64,000 bases of DNA from Methylocella sp. (GCA_037200525.1 JBBCGG010000001.1:4642501-4706500), one strand, 5' to 3'; numbered from the stretch's first letter, positions 8,928-18,440 are shown. Numbers and translations are program-made. The notes: generated from the letters alone by a model not told the origin.

Positions 8928-10217
8928 CTACTCAACCGGCTCGCTGGATGAGATCTCAATCCCAAAGCCGGAGAGGCCGACATAAGTCATTGGAGCCGAG
9001 GTGCGCAGCCGGATCGAGGAGATCCCAAGATCGCGAAGGATCTGGGCGCCGAGACCGACCTCTCGCCACGCCTTGGTCCGCTGCGACTCCGAATCAAAGG
9101 CCGGCGCGCCCGCGATGGTGACAGGAACGCCCGCCGTGCCATCGCGCAAATAGATAAAGACGCCGCGTCCGCTTTTCTTGAAAGAGGCCAAAGTCTTGCG
9201 AATGCTGTCGCCGCCGGTGATCACGTCGGCGATAATGTCGGCGCGATGCAGCCGCGTCGGCATATCGCGGCCATCGCCGATGTCGCCCTGCACAAAAGCG
9301 AAATGCTGAACTTGATCGAAGGGCGTGACATAGGCGTAACCTGTGAGCGGACCGCTCGGCCCTTGCACCGAAAATGTGTTGACGCGCTCGACTATTCTTT
9401 CGCGGGCTTGCCGATAGGCGATCAAATCCGCGACCGAGATCCGCTTCAAGCCATGCTCTTCCGCAAACACCTCGATCTGCGAGCCGGCCATCACCGTCCC
9501 ATCGTCATTAGCCAGTTCGCAAATGACGCCAACCGGAGGCAGCCCAGCTAACCGCACAAGATCGATCGCCGCTTCCGTATGGCCGGAACGCATCAGCACG
9601 CCGCCCTCTTTCGCGATGAGCGGAAAAACATGTCCGGGCCGAACGAAATCCGCAGCCCCCATATTGCCGTTGGCGAGCGCGCGGACCGTATTGCTGCGCT
9701 GTTCGGCGGAAATGCCGGTCGTCAGCCCATGTTTGGCGTCGATCGAGACCGTGAAAGCGGTCCCGTGCGGAGCGTCATTCATCGCGACCATCGGCTGAAG
9801 ATTGAGCCGCCGGGCGTCGGCCGCGGTAATTGGGGTGCAGACGATGCCGCAACAATTGCGAATGATGAAGGCCATCTTCTCCGGCGTGCAGAGGGAGGCG
9901 GCGCAGACGAGATCGCCCTCGTTCTCGCGATCGTCGTCATCGGTGACGATGACGATTTCTCCGTGCGCAATGGCCTCGATGGCCTGGGTGACTGAATTGG
10001 CCATTGCCGCAACCTCCATTGTTTTGCCGAGCTCGAGAAAGTCATTCGGCGTGACGGCTCCGCTGGTCTCGCGCAAAATCTGCTGCGCCGTCTCGCGCGA
10101 AACCCAGGCGTCATCCTGATTGCAGAACTGCGAAATAGACCCTTTCGATAGGCCGACCCTGCGCGCAAAATCCGCGCGGCTGACATTGTTCCGCTTCAGC
10201 CAATCACCAAGTTTCAT
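8928..10217 (-). CDS. ribB: HTH - DHBP synthase (RibB) - GCHII-like fusion
   Basis: Riboflavin synthesis enzyme making 3,4-dihydroxy-2-butanone 4-phosphate from ribulose 5-phosphate. Three parts: a Cro/XRE-like helix-turn-helix (about 1-66; [19 protein letters not shown]), a RibB domain (about 75-275; [11 protein letters not shown], acid/metal site, and [10 protein letters not shown]), and a C-terminal GTP cyclohydrolase II-like domain (about 285-429). The last lacks the zinc cysteine cluster and catalytic residues of true RibA, so it resembles RibBX proteins without GCHII activity. The N-terminal HTH implies DNA binding; two dyads lie in its promoter. 429 aa. Confidence 0.85.
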   Translation of the reverse strand: MKLGDWLKRNNVSRADFARRVGLSKGSISQFCNQDDAWVSRETAQQILRETSGAVTPNDFLELGKTMEVAAMANSVTQAIEAIAHGEIVIVTDDDDRENEGDLVCAASLCTPEKMAFIIRNCCGIVCTPITAADARRLNLQPMVAMNDAPHGTAFTVSIDAKHGLTTGISAEQRSNTVRALANGNMGAADFVRPGHVFPLIAKEGGVLMRSGHTEAAIDLVRLAGLPPVGVICELANDDGTVMAGSQIEVFAEEHGLKRISVADLIAYRQARERIVERVNTFSVQGPSGPLTGYAYVTPFDQVQHFAFVQGDIGDGRDMPTRLHRADIIADVITGGDSIRKTLASFKKSGRGVFIYLRDGTAGVPVTIAGAPAFDSESQRTKAWREVGLGAQILRDLGISSIRLRTSAPMTYVGLSGFGIEISSSEPVE

Positions 10218-10245
10218 GCGAAGATCCGCGTGTGTTTACCCGCGT

Positions 10246-10274
10246 GATATGGGCGTCCTGGTGCGTTTAGTCAA
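10246..10274 (-). promoter_or_regulatory. Candidate sigma70-type promoter of HTH-ribB
   Basis: On the minus strand TTGACT (10274-10269) and CATATC (10251-10246) are separated by exactly 17 nt, 29 nt before the ATG at 10217. The -35 hexamer lies inside the dyad at 10265-10281, so a protein bound there would block RNA polymerase. Confidence 0.5.
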
Positions 10275-10281
10275 ACTAAAC
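10265..10281. promoter_or_regulatory. Candidate operator 1, GTTT-N9-AAAC
   Basis: GTTTAGTCAAACTAAAC is a near-perfect 17-bp dyad (GTTTAGT/ACTAAAC arms). It overlaps the -35 hexamer of HTH-ribB. Likely target of the HTH domain encoded by that gene, by position. Confidence 0.5.
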
Positions 10282-10298
10282 GAACTCTATTCCCCGCT

Positions 10299-10315
10299 GT
10301 TTGGCAGCACTAAAC
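10299..10315. promoter_or_regulatory. Candidate operator 2, GTTT-N9-AAAC
   Basis: GTTTGGCAGCACTAAAC repeats the GTTT-N9-AAAC layout of operator 1, including a full ACTAAAC half-site, with starts 34 bp apart (about three helical turns). It lies between HTH-ribB and the end of aroC. Confidence 0.42.
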
Positions 10316-10322
10316 ATGGCTT

Positions 10323-11438
10323 TTACCCGGTGAACGGCCATTCTCGGCCTTCGCCGATCTGGCCGCGATGGCGCAAAAACTGGTCGGCGAGTACGCAGGC
10401 GACCATGGCCTCGCCGACGGGAACGGCCCTGATGCCAACGCACGGATCATGGCGCCCCTTGGTGACGATCTCCGTTTCGGCGCCGGTGCGATCGATGGTC
10501 AGGCGTGGTTGCAGGATCGAGGAGGTCGGCTTCACCGCAAAGCGCGCAACAATCGGCTGACCCGTCGAAATGCCGCCCAAAATGCCGCCTGCATGGTTCG
10601 ATAAAAACAAGGGCGCGCCGTCATTGCCAAAGCGCATTTCATCGGCGTTGGCCTCGCCGGAAAGTTCCGCACTGGCGAACCCCTCGCCGATTTCGACGCC
10701 CTTCACCGCATTGATCGACATTAAGGCGCTGGCTAACTCAGCATCGAGCTTGCCATAAATCGGCGCCCCCCACCCGGCGGGCGCATTTTCCGCCACGATT
10801 TCGATCACCGCGCCAATCGAAGAACCAGCTTTGCGCACCCCGTCGAGGTAGCCTTCAAAAAATGCCGCCGCCTTGGCGTCGGGGCAAAAGAACGGATTTC
10901 TGGCGCATTCGTCCCAGTCCCAATTGGCTCGATCAATTTTATGCGGACCAATCTGAACCAACGCACCGCGAATCAGAACGCCGGGAATAATCTTTCGCGC
11001 AACGGCCCCAGCGGCGACGCGGGTCGCCGTCTCGCGGGCGGAAGCGCGGCCGCCGCCGCGATGATCGCGAACGCCATATTTGACGTCATAGGTGAAATCG
11101 GCGTGGCCCGGCCGATAGACGTCCTTGATCGCGTCGTAATCCTTCGAGCGCTGATCCGTATTCTCGATCACCAGCGCAATCGGCGTCCCCGTGGTCACCT
11201 GATGGCCGCTTTTTGCGTCGAGAAACACGCCGGACAGAATTTTGACCCGGTCCGCCTCCTGCCGCTGCGTGGTGAATCGATTGAGACCCGGGCGGCGGCG
11301 CTCAAGAAACGTCTGGATCTCCTCCTCGGTGAGTTCGATCAAGGGCGGGCAACCATCGACGACGCAGCCGATCGCAGGCCCATGGCTTTCGCCAAAGGTC
11401 GTCACGCGGAAAAGGTGGCCAAAGCTATTATGCGACAT
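10323..11438 (-). CDS. aroC: Chorismate synthase
   Basis: Converts 5-enolpyruvylshikimate 3-phosphate to chorismate, the last shikimate step; needs reduced FMN. The 371-aa protein shows the family signatures GESHGPAIG near the N-terminus, [10 protein letters not shown] and [18 protein letters not shown], and GGISTGQPI toward the C-terminus. Full length. Same strand as smpB and dapA upstream and HTH-ribB downstream; the FMN requirement gives a loose link to the riboflavin gene next door. Confidence 0.95.
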   Translation of the reverse strand: MSHNSFGHLFRVTTFGESHGPAIGCVVDGCPPLIELTEEEIQTFLERRRPGLNRFTTQRQEADRVKILSGVFLDAKSGHQVTTGTPIALVIENTDQRSKDYDAIKDVYRPGHADFTYDVKYGVRDHRGGGRASARETATRVAAGAVARKIIPGVLIRGALVQIGPHKIDRANWDWDECARNPFFCPDAKAAAFFEGYLDGVRKAGSSIGAVIEIVAENAPAGWGAPIYGKLDAELASALMSINAVKGVEIGEGFASAELSGEANADEMRFGNDGAPLFLSNHAGGILGGISTGQPIVARFAVKPTSSILQPRLTIDRTGAETEIVTKGRHDPCVGIRAVPVGEAMVACVLADQFLRHRGQIGEGREWPFTG

Positions 11439-11491
11439 GGGCTAGCGATCAATGAGACAAGGGAACCGAATGTCCGGCGGAGCCTAGCGCA

Positions 11492-11968
11492 TTACCCTTT
11501 TTCGCGCATCAAGCGACCCTTTTCGCGGTTCCAATCGCGCTTTTTCTCGGTCTCGCGCTTATCGTGCAGCTGCTTGCCGCGCGCCAGGGCGATCTCGATT
11601 TTCGCCCTGCCCTTTTCGTTGAAATAGATCTTGAGAGGCACGATGGTCATGCCCTCGCGCTCCGTGCCCTGCGCCAGCTTTGCGATCTCGCGCATGTTGA
11701 GCAATAGCTTTCGCGGCCGTTTCGGCTCATGATTGAACCGGTTGGCCTGCAGATATTCTGGAATGGTCGCGTTGAGGAGAAAGAGTTCGCCCGAGCGCTC
11801 GACGGAGGCGTAACTTTCGGCGATCGTCGCCTTGCCTGTGCGCAAGGATTTGACCTCGGTGCCGGTCAGCATCAGGCCGGCCTCGAAAACCTCGCCGATC
11901 TCATAATTATAGCGCGCCCGTCGATTTTCCGCAGCGATCTTGAACAGGCTCTCTTTCTTCGGCGCCAC
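11492..11968 (-). CDS. smpB: SsrA-binding protein SmpB
   Basis: Binds tmRNA and brings it to stalled ribosomes for trans-translation. 158 aa with the OB-fold core ([29 protein letters not shown] has the conserved GTEVKSLR), the central EYLQAN and [22 protein letters not shown] segments and the basic tail ending in [14 protein letters not shown] that enters the mRNA channel. Lies 29 bp after dapA on the same strand, likely one transcript. Confidence 0.95.
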   Translation of the reverse strand: MAPKKESLFKIAAENRRARYNYEIGEVFEAGLMLTGTEVKSLRTGKATIAESYASVERSGELFLLNATIPEYLQANRFNHEPKRPRKLLLNMREIAKLAQGTEREGMTIVPLKIYFNEKGRAKIEIALARGKQLHDKRETEKKRDWNREKGRLMREKG

Positions 11969-11996
11969 TCAAGCCACCTCACAGGGCGATAGCCAA

Positions 11997-12890
11997 TCAC
12001 GCATTAATGAGCCCGGCATGCGCCATCGCAGCCTTGATTGGGCCATGCGCCTTGACCGTCGCCGTCAACATAGGAAGGCGAACCTCCTCGGTGATCCTGC
12101 CGAGCGCCGCCAGCGCATGTTTCGGTCCGGCGGGATTGGGCTCGATGAACAAGGCCTGGTGCAGCGGGCTAAGCCGATCATTGATCTTCAAGGCTGTCGC
12201 GAAGTCGTTGCTGAGGCACGCCTCCTGCATCTCCGCGCATTGCCTTGGCGCGATGTTCGAGGTCACCGAGATGCAGCCATGTCCTCCGAGCGACATCACC
12301 GCCACCGCGGTCATGTCTTCGCCGGACAGCTGGATGAAATCGGGGCCGAGCGCCTGTCTTTGCTGCGCGGTGCGCGCAAGATTGCCCGTCGCGTCCTTGA
12401 CGCCCGCGATGTTCTTTAATTCGAACAGCCGCTGCATGGTCTCGACCGACAGGTCAACCACGGAACGCGGCGGAATGTTGTAGAGGATGATCGGAATGCC
12501 GACCGCGTCGTTAATCGCCTTAAAGTGCTGGTATAAGCCCTCTTGCGAAGGCTTGTTGTAGTAAGGCGCCACAACGAGAAGGCCATCGGCGCCGGCTCCC
12601 TCGGCAAAACGGGCGAGCTCGACCGCCTCATGCGTATTGTTCGATCCTGTCCCGGCGAGAACGGGCACGCGCCCCCTCGCCTGCTTGATGCAGGCGGCGA
12701 TGACCTCGCGGTGCTCCGAAGGCGATAAAGTCGGGCTTTCCCCGGTCGTTCCGGTGGGGGAGAGCCCATGCGTGCCGCTCTCGATCTGCCACTCGATCAG
12801 TCCCCGAAACGCCGCTTCGTCGAACTTGCCGGCCTTGAATGGGGTAACAAGCGCAGTAATGGACCCCTTAAAAGCCGCCTTCTTCGTCAT
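11997..12890 (-). CDS. dapA: 4-hydroxy-tetrahydrodipicolinate synthase
   Basis: First committed enzyme of lysine and diaminopimelate synthesis, condensing pyruvate with aspartate semialdehyde. 297-aa TIM barrel with Schiff-base lysine K165 ([10 protein letters not shown]), the proton-relay residues T48-T49 (PTGTTGE), Y111 (PYYNKP) and Y137 (ILYNIP), and R142. All key residues present. Head of a leftward group dapA-smpB. Confidence 0.95.
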   Translation of the reverse strand: MTKKAAFKGSITALVTPFKAGKFDEAAFRGLIEWQIESGTHGLSPTGTTGESPTLSPSEHREVIAACIKQARGRVPVLAGTGSNNTHEAVELARFAEGAGADGLLVVAPYYNKPSQEGLYQHFKAINDAVGIPIILYNIPPRSVVDLSVETMQRLFELKNIAGVKDATGNLARTAQQRQALGPDFIQLSGEDMTAVAVMSLGGHGCISVTSNIAPRQCAEMQEACLSNDFATALKINDRLSPLHQALFIEPNPAGPKHALAALGRITEEVRLPMLTATVKAHGPIKAAMAHAGLINA

Positions 12891-13116
12891 CGAACGTCAC
12901 CTTTCCGTAATCCGCCCGATCAACGCCGCAATTTTCAGGCTGAGTCTCAAGCGCGAGTCGAACCGCGCGAACAGAGACACATAAACGCCAAACTAAATTT
13001 CCGAAAGGGGCCTGCGGCATGAATCCCTACCTCCTCCTGCGCTAATTTGTCTCTTTGTTAATGAGAATTGGTTCACCTGGACTTCCCTTGCGCCAACTTG
13101 CGGGACTGGACGAAGC

Positions 13117-15306
13117 ATGATCACGAGGCCATCCAATTTCAAGCTCGCCGCAGCCGCCGGCGCGTTGACAATCGGACTTTGCAGCGCGTGGATCAAACAG
13201 AACGGCGCGGATTTCGATATCTCCGAATGGCAACAAGCCGCCCAGAATCTCGTCGTCTCCGAACAGCGTTTCACGCCACCTGCAGCGCCTTTTCTCGGCG
13301 ACGGCGACAGCCAAGATGACGATGAAGCAGCTTTAGCTTTGCGCAACGGCGACGCCCCTCATCCTGAGCAGACGCCGAGCGTGAACCTTGCCGATGCCTC
13401 AAAGCAGCTGGGTCTCGACATGACCGGGCTCAGCGAGGCGATCGGCTTTTACAAAACCGGCGCCCTCGCCCAGGGCGACGTCGCCGCCAAATCCGCCAAG
13501 GACAAAACCGTTCAAATCGCGCTTGAATGGGTCGCCTTGAGGACCTTTCCGCGAGAGGCCGGATTTGAACGGATTCAAGCTTTCCTGGCGGCGCATCCGT
13601 CCTGGCCGGCGCAGGATTGGCTGCGCAGGCGCAGTGAAGAAGCGCTGTTTGGCGATCATAAAAGCGCGAATCTCATCAAAACCTATTTCACCGCCTCTGA
13701 GCCGCAGACGCCGGCGGGCAGACTCGCGCTGGCCCATGTGCTGAGGGATGACGGCAAAACCGCGGAAGCCGCCGCGCTCGTTCGCGAAGTCTGGCGCGAC
13801 GCCGATCTCAATGGAGCGCTCGAAGCGCGGATCCGGTCCGATTTCGGCGCCCTTCTGCAAAAAGCCGACTATAAATACCGGGCCGACCGTCTGCTCTATA
13901 AAGAGGACATGGCAGGGGCCATGCGCAGCGCGACCCTGGCCGGGCCGGACGTCGCGGCGCTCGCCAAGGCGCGAGCCGCCGTCAGCGCCGAAGCGCCCAG
14001 CGACAAGCTGCTCGCATCGGTGCCGACGCCTCTGCGCGCCGACCCCGGCTTTCAGTTCGCGATGATCCAGAAGCTGCGCCGCGCCGACAAAATCCGCGAG
14101 GCGGCCAACGCGATGCTGGCCGCCCCGCGCGATCCGGTTGTGCTCGTCAACGGCGATGAGTGGTGGGTCGAGCGGCGGCTTCTCGCCCGCAAACTGCTCG
14201 ACCAGAACGACGCAAAAGCCGCCTACAAGCTCTGCGCGGAGCATTCGGCGATGACGCGCGAAATGCAGATCGAGGCCGAGTTTCACGCCGGCTGGATCGC
14301 GCTTCGCTTCCTGAATGATCCAATTCGCGCTGCCGGCCACTTCGAGGCCGTCGCCAAGCTCGCCCTGACGCCGATGTCGGCGGCGCGCGCAGCCTATTGG
14401 CGCGGCCGGGCCGCCGAGGCCTCCGCGACGGAAGGCGCGGCCGTCGCCGCCAAGACATTTTACGAGCAAGCCGCAGCCCATCCGGCGACCTACTACGGCC
14501 AGCTCGCGCTTGCCAAACTTGGGGTGAATGCGCCGCAGATCCGAACCCCCGCCGCTGAAGCGACAGGCGACGCGCGCGACGATTCGATCAAGGTTGTCGA
14601 ACTGCTATACGCCATCGGCGAGAAAGGCCTCGCCAGCCCCCTCGTCGTGGAGGCGGTCCGCCATCTCGAAGATCCGGCGCAAGTCTCGGCGCTGGCGAGC
14701 ATCGTCGCCAAGCAGCAGGACGCGCATCTTTCGCTCACCATCGGCAAGCTTGCCGGCCAGCGCGGCATTGCCCTCGACGCGCTTGCCTTCCCGACCTATG
14801 GCGTGCCGGCATTCGAGCCTTTGCAGAACTCGGCGGACACTTCGGTAGTCTACTCGATCGCGAGACAAGAGAGCGCGTTCGATCCCAACGCGGTCTCGAG
14901 CGCTGGGGCCAAAGGGCTGATGCAGATGATCGCCTCGACGGCGAGGCGCACCGCAGAACGCGCCGGCGTCGTCTTCGACGAGAACCGGCTTTTGTTCGAT
15001 CCCGCCTTCAATGCGCGGCTGGCGGCGGCCCATCTTGGCGCGCTTCTCGCCGAGCAACGCGGCTCTTATGTGCTCGCCTTCGCCGCCTATAACGCTGGCG
15101 GCAAACGCGTGAAGCAGTGGCTCGACGCCTATGGCGATCCGCGCAGACCAGGCGTCGATCCGATCGATTGGGTCGAGCGGATTCCCATCACGGAGACGCG
15201 CAATTACGTGCAGCGCGTCCTCGAAAACCTCGGGATTTACCGAGTCCGCTTCGGCGCCCCGCCTGACTCCAACGCAGCAATTCAAAAGGCGGAAGCCAAG
15301 CTCTGA
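13117..15306 (+). CDS. slt: Soluble lytic murein transglycosylase
   Basis: Periplasmic transglycosylase cleaving peptidoglycan to anhydromuropeptides. 729 aa: a hydrophobic N-terminal segment consistent with export (LAAAAGALTIGLCSA), a long alpha-superhelical U/L region, and a C-terminal SLT domain from about 575. The catalytic glutamate is E585 in RQESAFDPNAVSSAGAKGLM, followed by the AAYNAGGKRVKQW and ETRNYVQRVLEN signatures. No partner genes adjacent. Confidence 0.9.
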   Translation: MITRPSNFKLAAAAGALTIGLCSAWIKQNGADFDISEWQQAAQNLVVSEQRFTPPAAPFLGDGDSQDDDEAALALRNGDAPHPEQTPSVNLADASKQLGLDMTGLSEAIGFYKTGALAQGDVAAKSAKDKTVQIALEWVALRTFPREAGFERIQAFLAAHPSWPAQDWLRRRSEEALFGDHKSANLIKTYFTASEPQTPAGRLALAHVLRDDGKTAEAAALVREVWRDADLNGALEARIRSDFGALLQKADYKYRADRLLYKEDMAGAMRSATLAGPDVAALAKARAAVSAEAPSDKLLASVPTPLRADPGFQFAMIQKLRRADKIREAANAMLAAPRDPVVLVNGDEWWVERRLLARKLLDQNDAKAAYKLCAEHSAMTREMQIEAEFHAGWIALRFLNDPIRAAGHFEAVAKLALTPMSAARAAYWRGRAAEASATEGAAVAAKTFYEQAAAHPATYYGQLALAKLGVNAPQIRTPAAEATGDARDDSIKVVELLYAIGEKGLASPLVVEAVRHLEDPAQVSALASIVAKQQDAHLSLTIGKLAGQRGIALDALAFPTYGVPAFEPLQNSADTSVVYSIARQESAFDPNAVSSAGAKGLMQMIASTARRTAERAGVVFDENRLLFDPAFNARLAAAHLGALLAEQRGSYVLAFAAYNAGGKRVKQWLDAYGDPRRPGVDPIDWVERIPITETRNYVQRVLENLGIYRVRFGAPPDSNAAIQKAEAKL

Positions 15307-15330
15307 GCGTGAATCTTTGAGTATTTGAGC

Positions 15331-15735
15331 TTAGTCCGAGGACCCGTCCGAAGCAGGTGCGCGCGCCATTAGAGCTTCGATGTGCCGCACCAGAACCGGC
15401 GCGGCGTAGGGCTTGGACACGAATACGTCTTCGCGCGGCATAGCGCCCGGCTCGATGAAGCAGCGTCCCGACGTCAAGACCACCCCAATCTCCGGCCAGC
15501 GCTCATGAATGCGCCAGGCAAGGTCCAATCCGTCGAGCGATCCAGGCATGTCCACGTCGGTGAAGACCGCGCGCACATCTTCGCGCGAGGCAAGAACCCG
15601 GAGCGCCTCATCGGCGTTGCAAGCCTCAATCACCTCGAAACCGGCGCTCTCGAGAACATCCGTTCCGAACATCCGCACGAAGGGCTCATCCTCGACGACT
15701 AGAACGACTGAAGAGTGGTTTTGGGGCTGTTCCAT
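15331..15735 (-). CDS. Single-domain response regulator
   Basis: Stand-alone receiver domain (134 aa) with no output domain. Acidic pair E15-D16 (VVEDEPFVR), phospho-acceptor D60 (FTDVDMPG), switch residue T89 region (LTSGR) and K108 (VSKPY) are present. It resembles CheY-like/FixJ receivers paired with hybrid kinases in Hyphomicrobiales; no kinase is adjacent. Convergent with slt, ending 25 bp from it. Confidence 0.85.
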   Translation of the reverse strand: MEQPQNHSSVVLVVEDEPFVRMFGTDVLESAGFEVIEACNADEALRVLASREDVRAVFTDVDMPGSLDGLDLAWRIHERWPEIGVVLTSGRCFIEPGAMPREDVFVSKPYAAPVLVRHIEALMARAPASDGSSD

Positions 15736-15900
15736 GGGTCCTAAACAGCCCTATTTGAGATACGTTCCTGCGCGATCTATTTCTGGTAAAAAATTGGTTT
15801 CATTTTAAATTTAGCATTGTCGCGGCATTAATGATGGGGTGAGCCCGCTCGCCGACTCCCGGCGCCAAGGTTTGGTCTTTGACAGGATTTGGATTTCACA

Positions 15901-16830
15901 ATGGCGCTTTCGGAGCTTCCCTTTCAAAGCCGCTTTTTTTCGGCGTCAGACGGCCTGAAACTCCACGTCCGCGACTACGGCTCGACATTGGATCCCGGCC
16001 TTCCCGTTGTCTGCCTGCCAGGATTGACGCGCAGCGCCGCCGACTTCGGGCCTCTCGCCAGCGCCCTCGCCGCAGGTCTTGCCGGCGCAAAGCGGCGGGT
16101 TCTGGCGCTCGATTATCGCGGCCGGGGCCGCTCCGATTATGATCGGGATTGGAAAAACTATAGCCTCCTGGTCGAAAACGACGACATACTCACAGTTCTG
16201 ACGGCCGCCGGCATCGAGCGCGCGGTCTTTGTCGGAACCTCGCGCGGGGGCCTGCACGCCATGCTTTTGTCGGCGACGCGGCCCACAGCGATAGCCGCCG
16301 TCGTCCTGAACGACATCGGCCCGGTCGTGGAGCCGCGCGGCATGGCCCGCATTCGCAGCTATGTCGGAAAGCTGCCGCCGCCGCGGTCGCTGGCCGATGC
16401 CGTCGAGTTGCTCAAACGGTCGATGAGCGAGCAATTCAATAGCCTCAGCGAAGCCGATTGGTCGGCCTATGCGAAGATCAGTTATGCCGACGAAAAAGGA
16501 CGCTTCGGGCCCCGCTATGACCCAAAGCTGAAGAAGCAACTGGAGAATCTCGACCTTGAGCAGGCCTTGCCGAGTTTCTGGCCGCAATTCGAGGGTTTGC
16601 GCAATGTTGCTCTGCTCGCCATAAGGGCGGCGAATTCCGATCTTCTCTCGCCGCAGACGCTCGCCGAAATGGCGATGCGGCACCCTCTATGCGAAACCTA
16701 TGTCGTCGCCGGCCAAGGTCACCCCGCGCTTCTCCTTGACCCCGAATCGATCGGCAGGGTCTCCGCCTTCATCGCCAAGGCGGATGCGCGCGCCACTCAA
16801 CCCGCGGCGGCTGACGCAGCCGCCCTTTGA
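15901..16830 (+). CDS. Alpha/beta-hydrolase fold protein
   Basis: Cytoplasmic alpha/beta hydrolase (309 aa), substrate unknown. The nucleophile elbow is GTSRGG with S114; the oxyanion region is LPGLTRSAADF, a typical DYRGRGRSDYD segment follows, and the catalytic histidine is in GQGHPALLL near residue 277. Start at the ATG 15901; a TTG 12 nt upstream in the same frame is too close to AGGA. It immediately precedes tRNA-Phe. Confidence 0.82.
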   Translation: MALSELPFQSRFFSASDGLKLHVRDYGSTLDPGLPVVCLPGLTRSAADFGPLASALAAGLAGAKRRVLALDYRGRGRSDYDRDWKNYSLLVENDDILTVLTAAGIERAVFVGTSRGGLHAMLLSATRPTAIAAVVLNDIGPVVEPRGMARIRSYVGKLPPPRSLADAVELLKRSMSEQFNSLSEADWSAYAKISYADEKGRFGPRYDPKLKKQLENLDLEQALPSFWPQFEGLRNVALLAIRAANSDLLSPQTLAEMAMRHPLCETYVVAGQGHPALLLDPESIGRVSAFIAKADARATQPAAADAAAL

Positions 16831-16970
16831 GGATCGAGCCGGGGTCCGCTTCGCGCTCAAGCGCGAAGAATTTGCCCGTGATTCTGGCAAATTCCCGAAT
16901 GCGGCGGCTGGACAACAGGAATGCAGCTCCTCTATAAGACGCATCTCGCGAGCGGCTTGTCCCTGGCGAT

Positions 16971-17046
16971 GCCCAGGTAGCTCAGTTGGTAGAGCATGCG
17001 ACTGAAAATCGCAGTGTCGGTGGTTCGATTCCGCCCCTGGGCACCA
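16971..17046 (+). tRNA. tRNA-Phe (anticodon GAA)
   Basis: 76-nt cloverleaf with encoded CCA. Acceptor GCCCAGG/CCTGGGC, D-stem GCTC/GAGC, anticodon stem TGCGA/TCGCA around CTGAAAA (GAA at positions 34-36), T-arm GGTGG-TTCGATT-CCGCC. Its 3' part (17000-17046) is the left attachment repeat of the prophage-like element, which restores a complete tRNA after integration. Confidence 0.95.
17000..17046 (+). repeat. attL, 47-bp direct repeat in tRNA-Phe
   Basis: These 47 bases, from the anticodon loop side to the CCA, recur without mismatch at 52162-52208. The two copies bracket the element and mark the recombination crossover region of the integrase at 50981-52075. Confidence 0.92.
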
Positions 17047-17078
17047 TTGAAATCAAGGGCTTAGCTGTTTCACCAAAT

Positions 17079-17118
17079 ATATGTTAGACAAAAAGTTAGA
17101 CAAATTTGTCTAGCATAT
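17079..17118. promoter_or_regulatory. Integrase arm-type sites, left end
   Basis: Two GTTAGACA copies (17083-17090, 17095-17102) and an inverted TGTCTA form TAGACAAATTTGTCTA, a perfect 16-bp palindrome at 17097-17112. ATATGTTAGACA also recurs inverted with one mismatch at 17107-17118. The same octamer occurs twice next to attR. Confidence 0.6.
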
Positions 17119-17175
17119 GTTCACGGCAGAGTCGGCATTCAGACCGATCATTTGGAACCAAAGAAGAACGATTTC

Positions 17176-17218
17176 AGGAAAAAATGACCGCCGTGGAAAC
17201 GAGGAAAACACGGCGGTC
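17176..17218 (-). terminator. Intrinsic terminator for leftward transcription
   Basis: CACGGCGGTC (17209-17218) and GACCGCCGTG (17186-17195) form a perfect 10-bp stem with a 13-nt loop. On the minus strand it is followed by ATTTTTT. It would stop transcripts of the leftward hydrolase gene before they reach the att site and tRNA. Confidence 0.65.
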
Positions 17219-17354
17219 TTGCCAGTGAACCTGACAGGGCTCATGCCCAAATCGATAACAGCACTGTCCGAATCGCTCGCCAAGCGCCATTTCACCAATA
17301 GCGCGCTGCTATCATCTTTTTGTCCAACGGCTGGGCCATGTTACGTTTGCAACC

Positions 17355-17487
17355 ATGGCCAAACGTCCTGCCCAGTGCCGCCCGCAAGGCCGACGTCGTC
17401 GCGGAGCGGATAACTAGTCGCGCGATCGTCCCCAAGCCGGCCGACCCAAAGCAGCGTGGCCTTTTCGACCGGCCGCTCCCCGCGTGA
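17355..17487 (+). pseudogene. N-terminal remnant of an ATP-dependent DNA ligase (LigD-like)
   Basis: An ATG at 17355 opens MAKRPAQ; after a frame change the sequence reads ARKADVVAERITSRAIVPK and PADPKQRGLFDRPLP before a TGA at 17487. This resembles the N-terminus of LigD-type DNA ligases of Hyphomicrobiales, just before the PxxPTL and KWDGYR region. The rest of the gene is absent. Assignment is from memory of the family's N-terminal style and is tentative. Confidence 0.35.
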
Positions 17488-17519
17488 CTCCTCGCAGGTC
17501 CGCGCATATCGGCGCTGCA

Positions 17520-18440
17520 TCAGCCTTCTAAAAACCGCAGCAACTCAGTAGCGAATTTTTCGGGCTCTTCCAGCCATGGCATATGGCCGCTTTCTTCGAA
17601 TATCACCAGTCGAGAGTTGGGGATGCTCGTATGCAGCCGCTCCGAGACCGGCATTGGACAAATCCAGTCATGCCTGCCAATCATGATCAGCACGGGAGCG
17701 CGCACCTGATGAAGCAAGGCCATTTGGTCACTTCCGGCAGCTCTGTCTGCTGCGTTCTGGGCCTCAAAAGCGTAAAAGGCGATCTGCCCGGACAGTAATT
17801 GCTCCTGGGCGAATGCCAAGTTTTTCTCCGGACTGTGAAGATATAACGGCAAAAGGGCCGCGACAAAAGCTGACAGATCGGCGTCGCTTGCGAGGGGTTT
17901 CGCCTTCCCGGAGAAATGGCCGATCGCTGCTTGCACCGCCGCTTTATACCGCGGATCTTCAGCTTTCGCCTCCAAAAATGTTTGTGTAACACCGCCTGCG
18001 CTGAAGCCAAGCATCTGGCTGTCGATAAGCACCAGCTTGGCGACACGATCCGGGTAGCGTTCCGCATAGGAGAGTGCAATGGCTCCGGAGTTTGAATGAC
18101 CCAAAAGTCGAACGTTAGTAAGAGTCAGATGCTCCCGCAGCGCTTCTAAGTCATCCGCCATGTCGTCGCTGCTCATCTTCGCGCTGTCGGCTGGGCGGCT
18201 GGAGAGGCCGCTTCCGCGGGTGTCGACGAAGATGAGGCGGAACCGCTCCTGCAGAAATTTGAATCCCTTTTCCAAATAGGCGGCGCCTACTCCCCACCCC
18301 GGAGAAATGAGAAATAACAGCGGTCCGTTGCCACATACGCGGTAGTGGAGCTCGACGCCGTTCAGGTTAACGACGTGATCACCCGAATCTAGAGGATCCG
18401 TCGATGTGGCGAGGCTAGTGCCCTGTAGCGCTGTACTCAT
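17520..18440 (-). CDS. Alpha/beta hydrolase (proline iminopeptidase-like), cargo
   Basis: 306-aa alpha/beta hydrolase. Nucleophile S116 in GHSNSGA, DTRGSGLSSRP loop, acid in GRHDWICP and histidine in EESGHMPWLEEP. Closest in style to proline iminopeptidases and haloperoxidase-type hydrolases; the substrate cannot be told. The ATG at 18440 has AAAGGA upstream; the frame is open 13 codons further. It lies at the left edge of the element and is probably cargo rather than a phage function. Confidence 0.75.
   Translation of the reverse strand: MSTALQGTSLATSTDPLDSGDHVVNLNGVELHYRVCGNGPLLFLISPGWGVGAAYLEKGFKFLQERFRLIFVDTRGSGLSSRPADSAKMSSDDMADDLEALREHLTLTNVRLLGHSNSGAIALSYAERYPDRVAKLVLIDSQMLGFSAGGVTQTFLEAKAEDPRYKAAVQAAIGHFSGKAKPLASDADLSAFVAALLPLYLHSPEKNLAFAQEQLLSGQIAFYAFEAQNAADRAAGSDQMALLHQVRAPVLIMIGRHDWICPMPVSERLHTSIPNSRLVIFEESGHMPWLEEPEKFATELLRFLEG

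Noticed and set aside
8928-9350. GTP cyclohydrolase II activity of the RibB fusion
   Set aside because: The C-terminal domain lacks the zinc-binding cysteines and catalytic motif of RibA.
10218-10322. FMN riboswitch upstream of the riboflavin gene
   Set aside because: The gap is only about 105 nt and shows none of the conserved RFN helices; two protein-type dyads are present instead.
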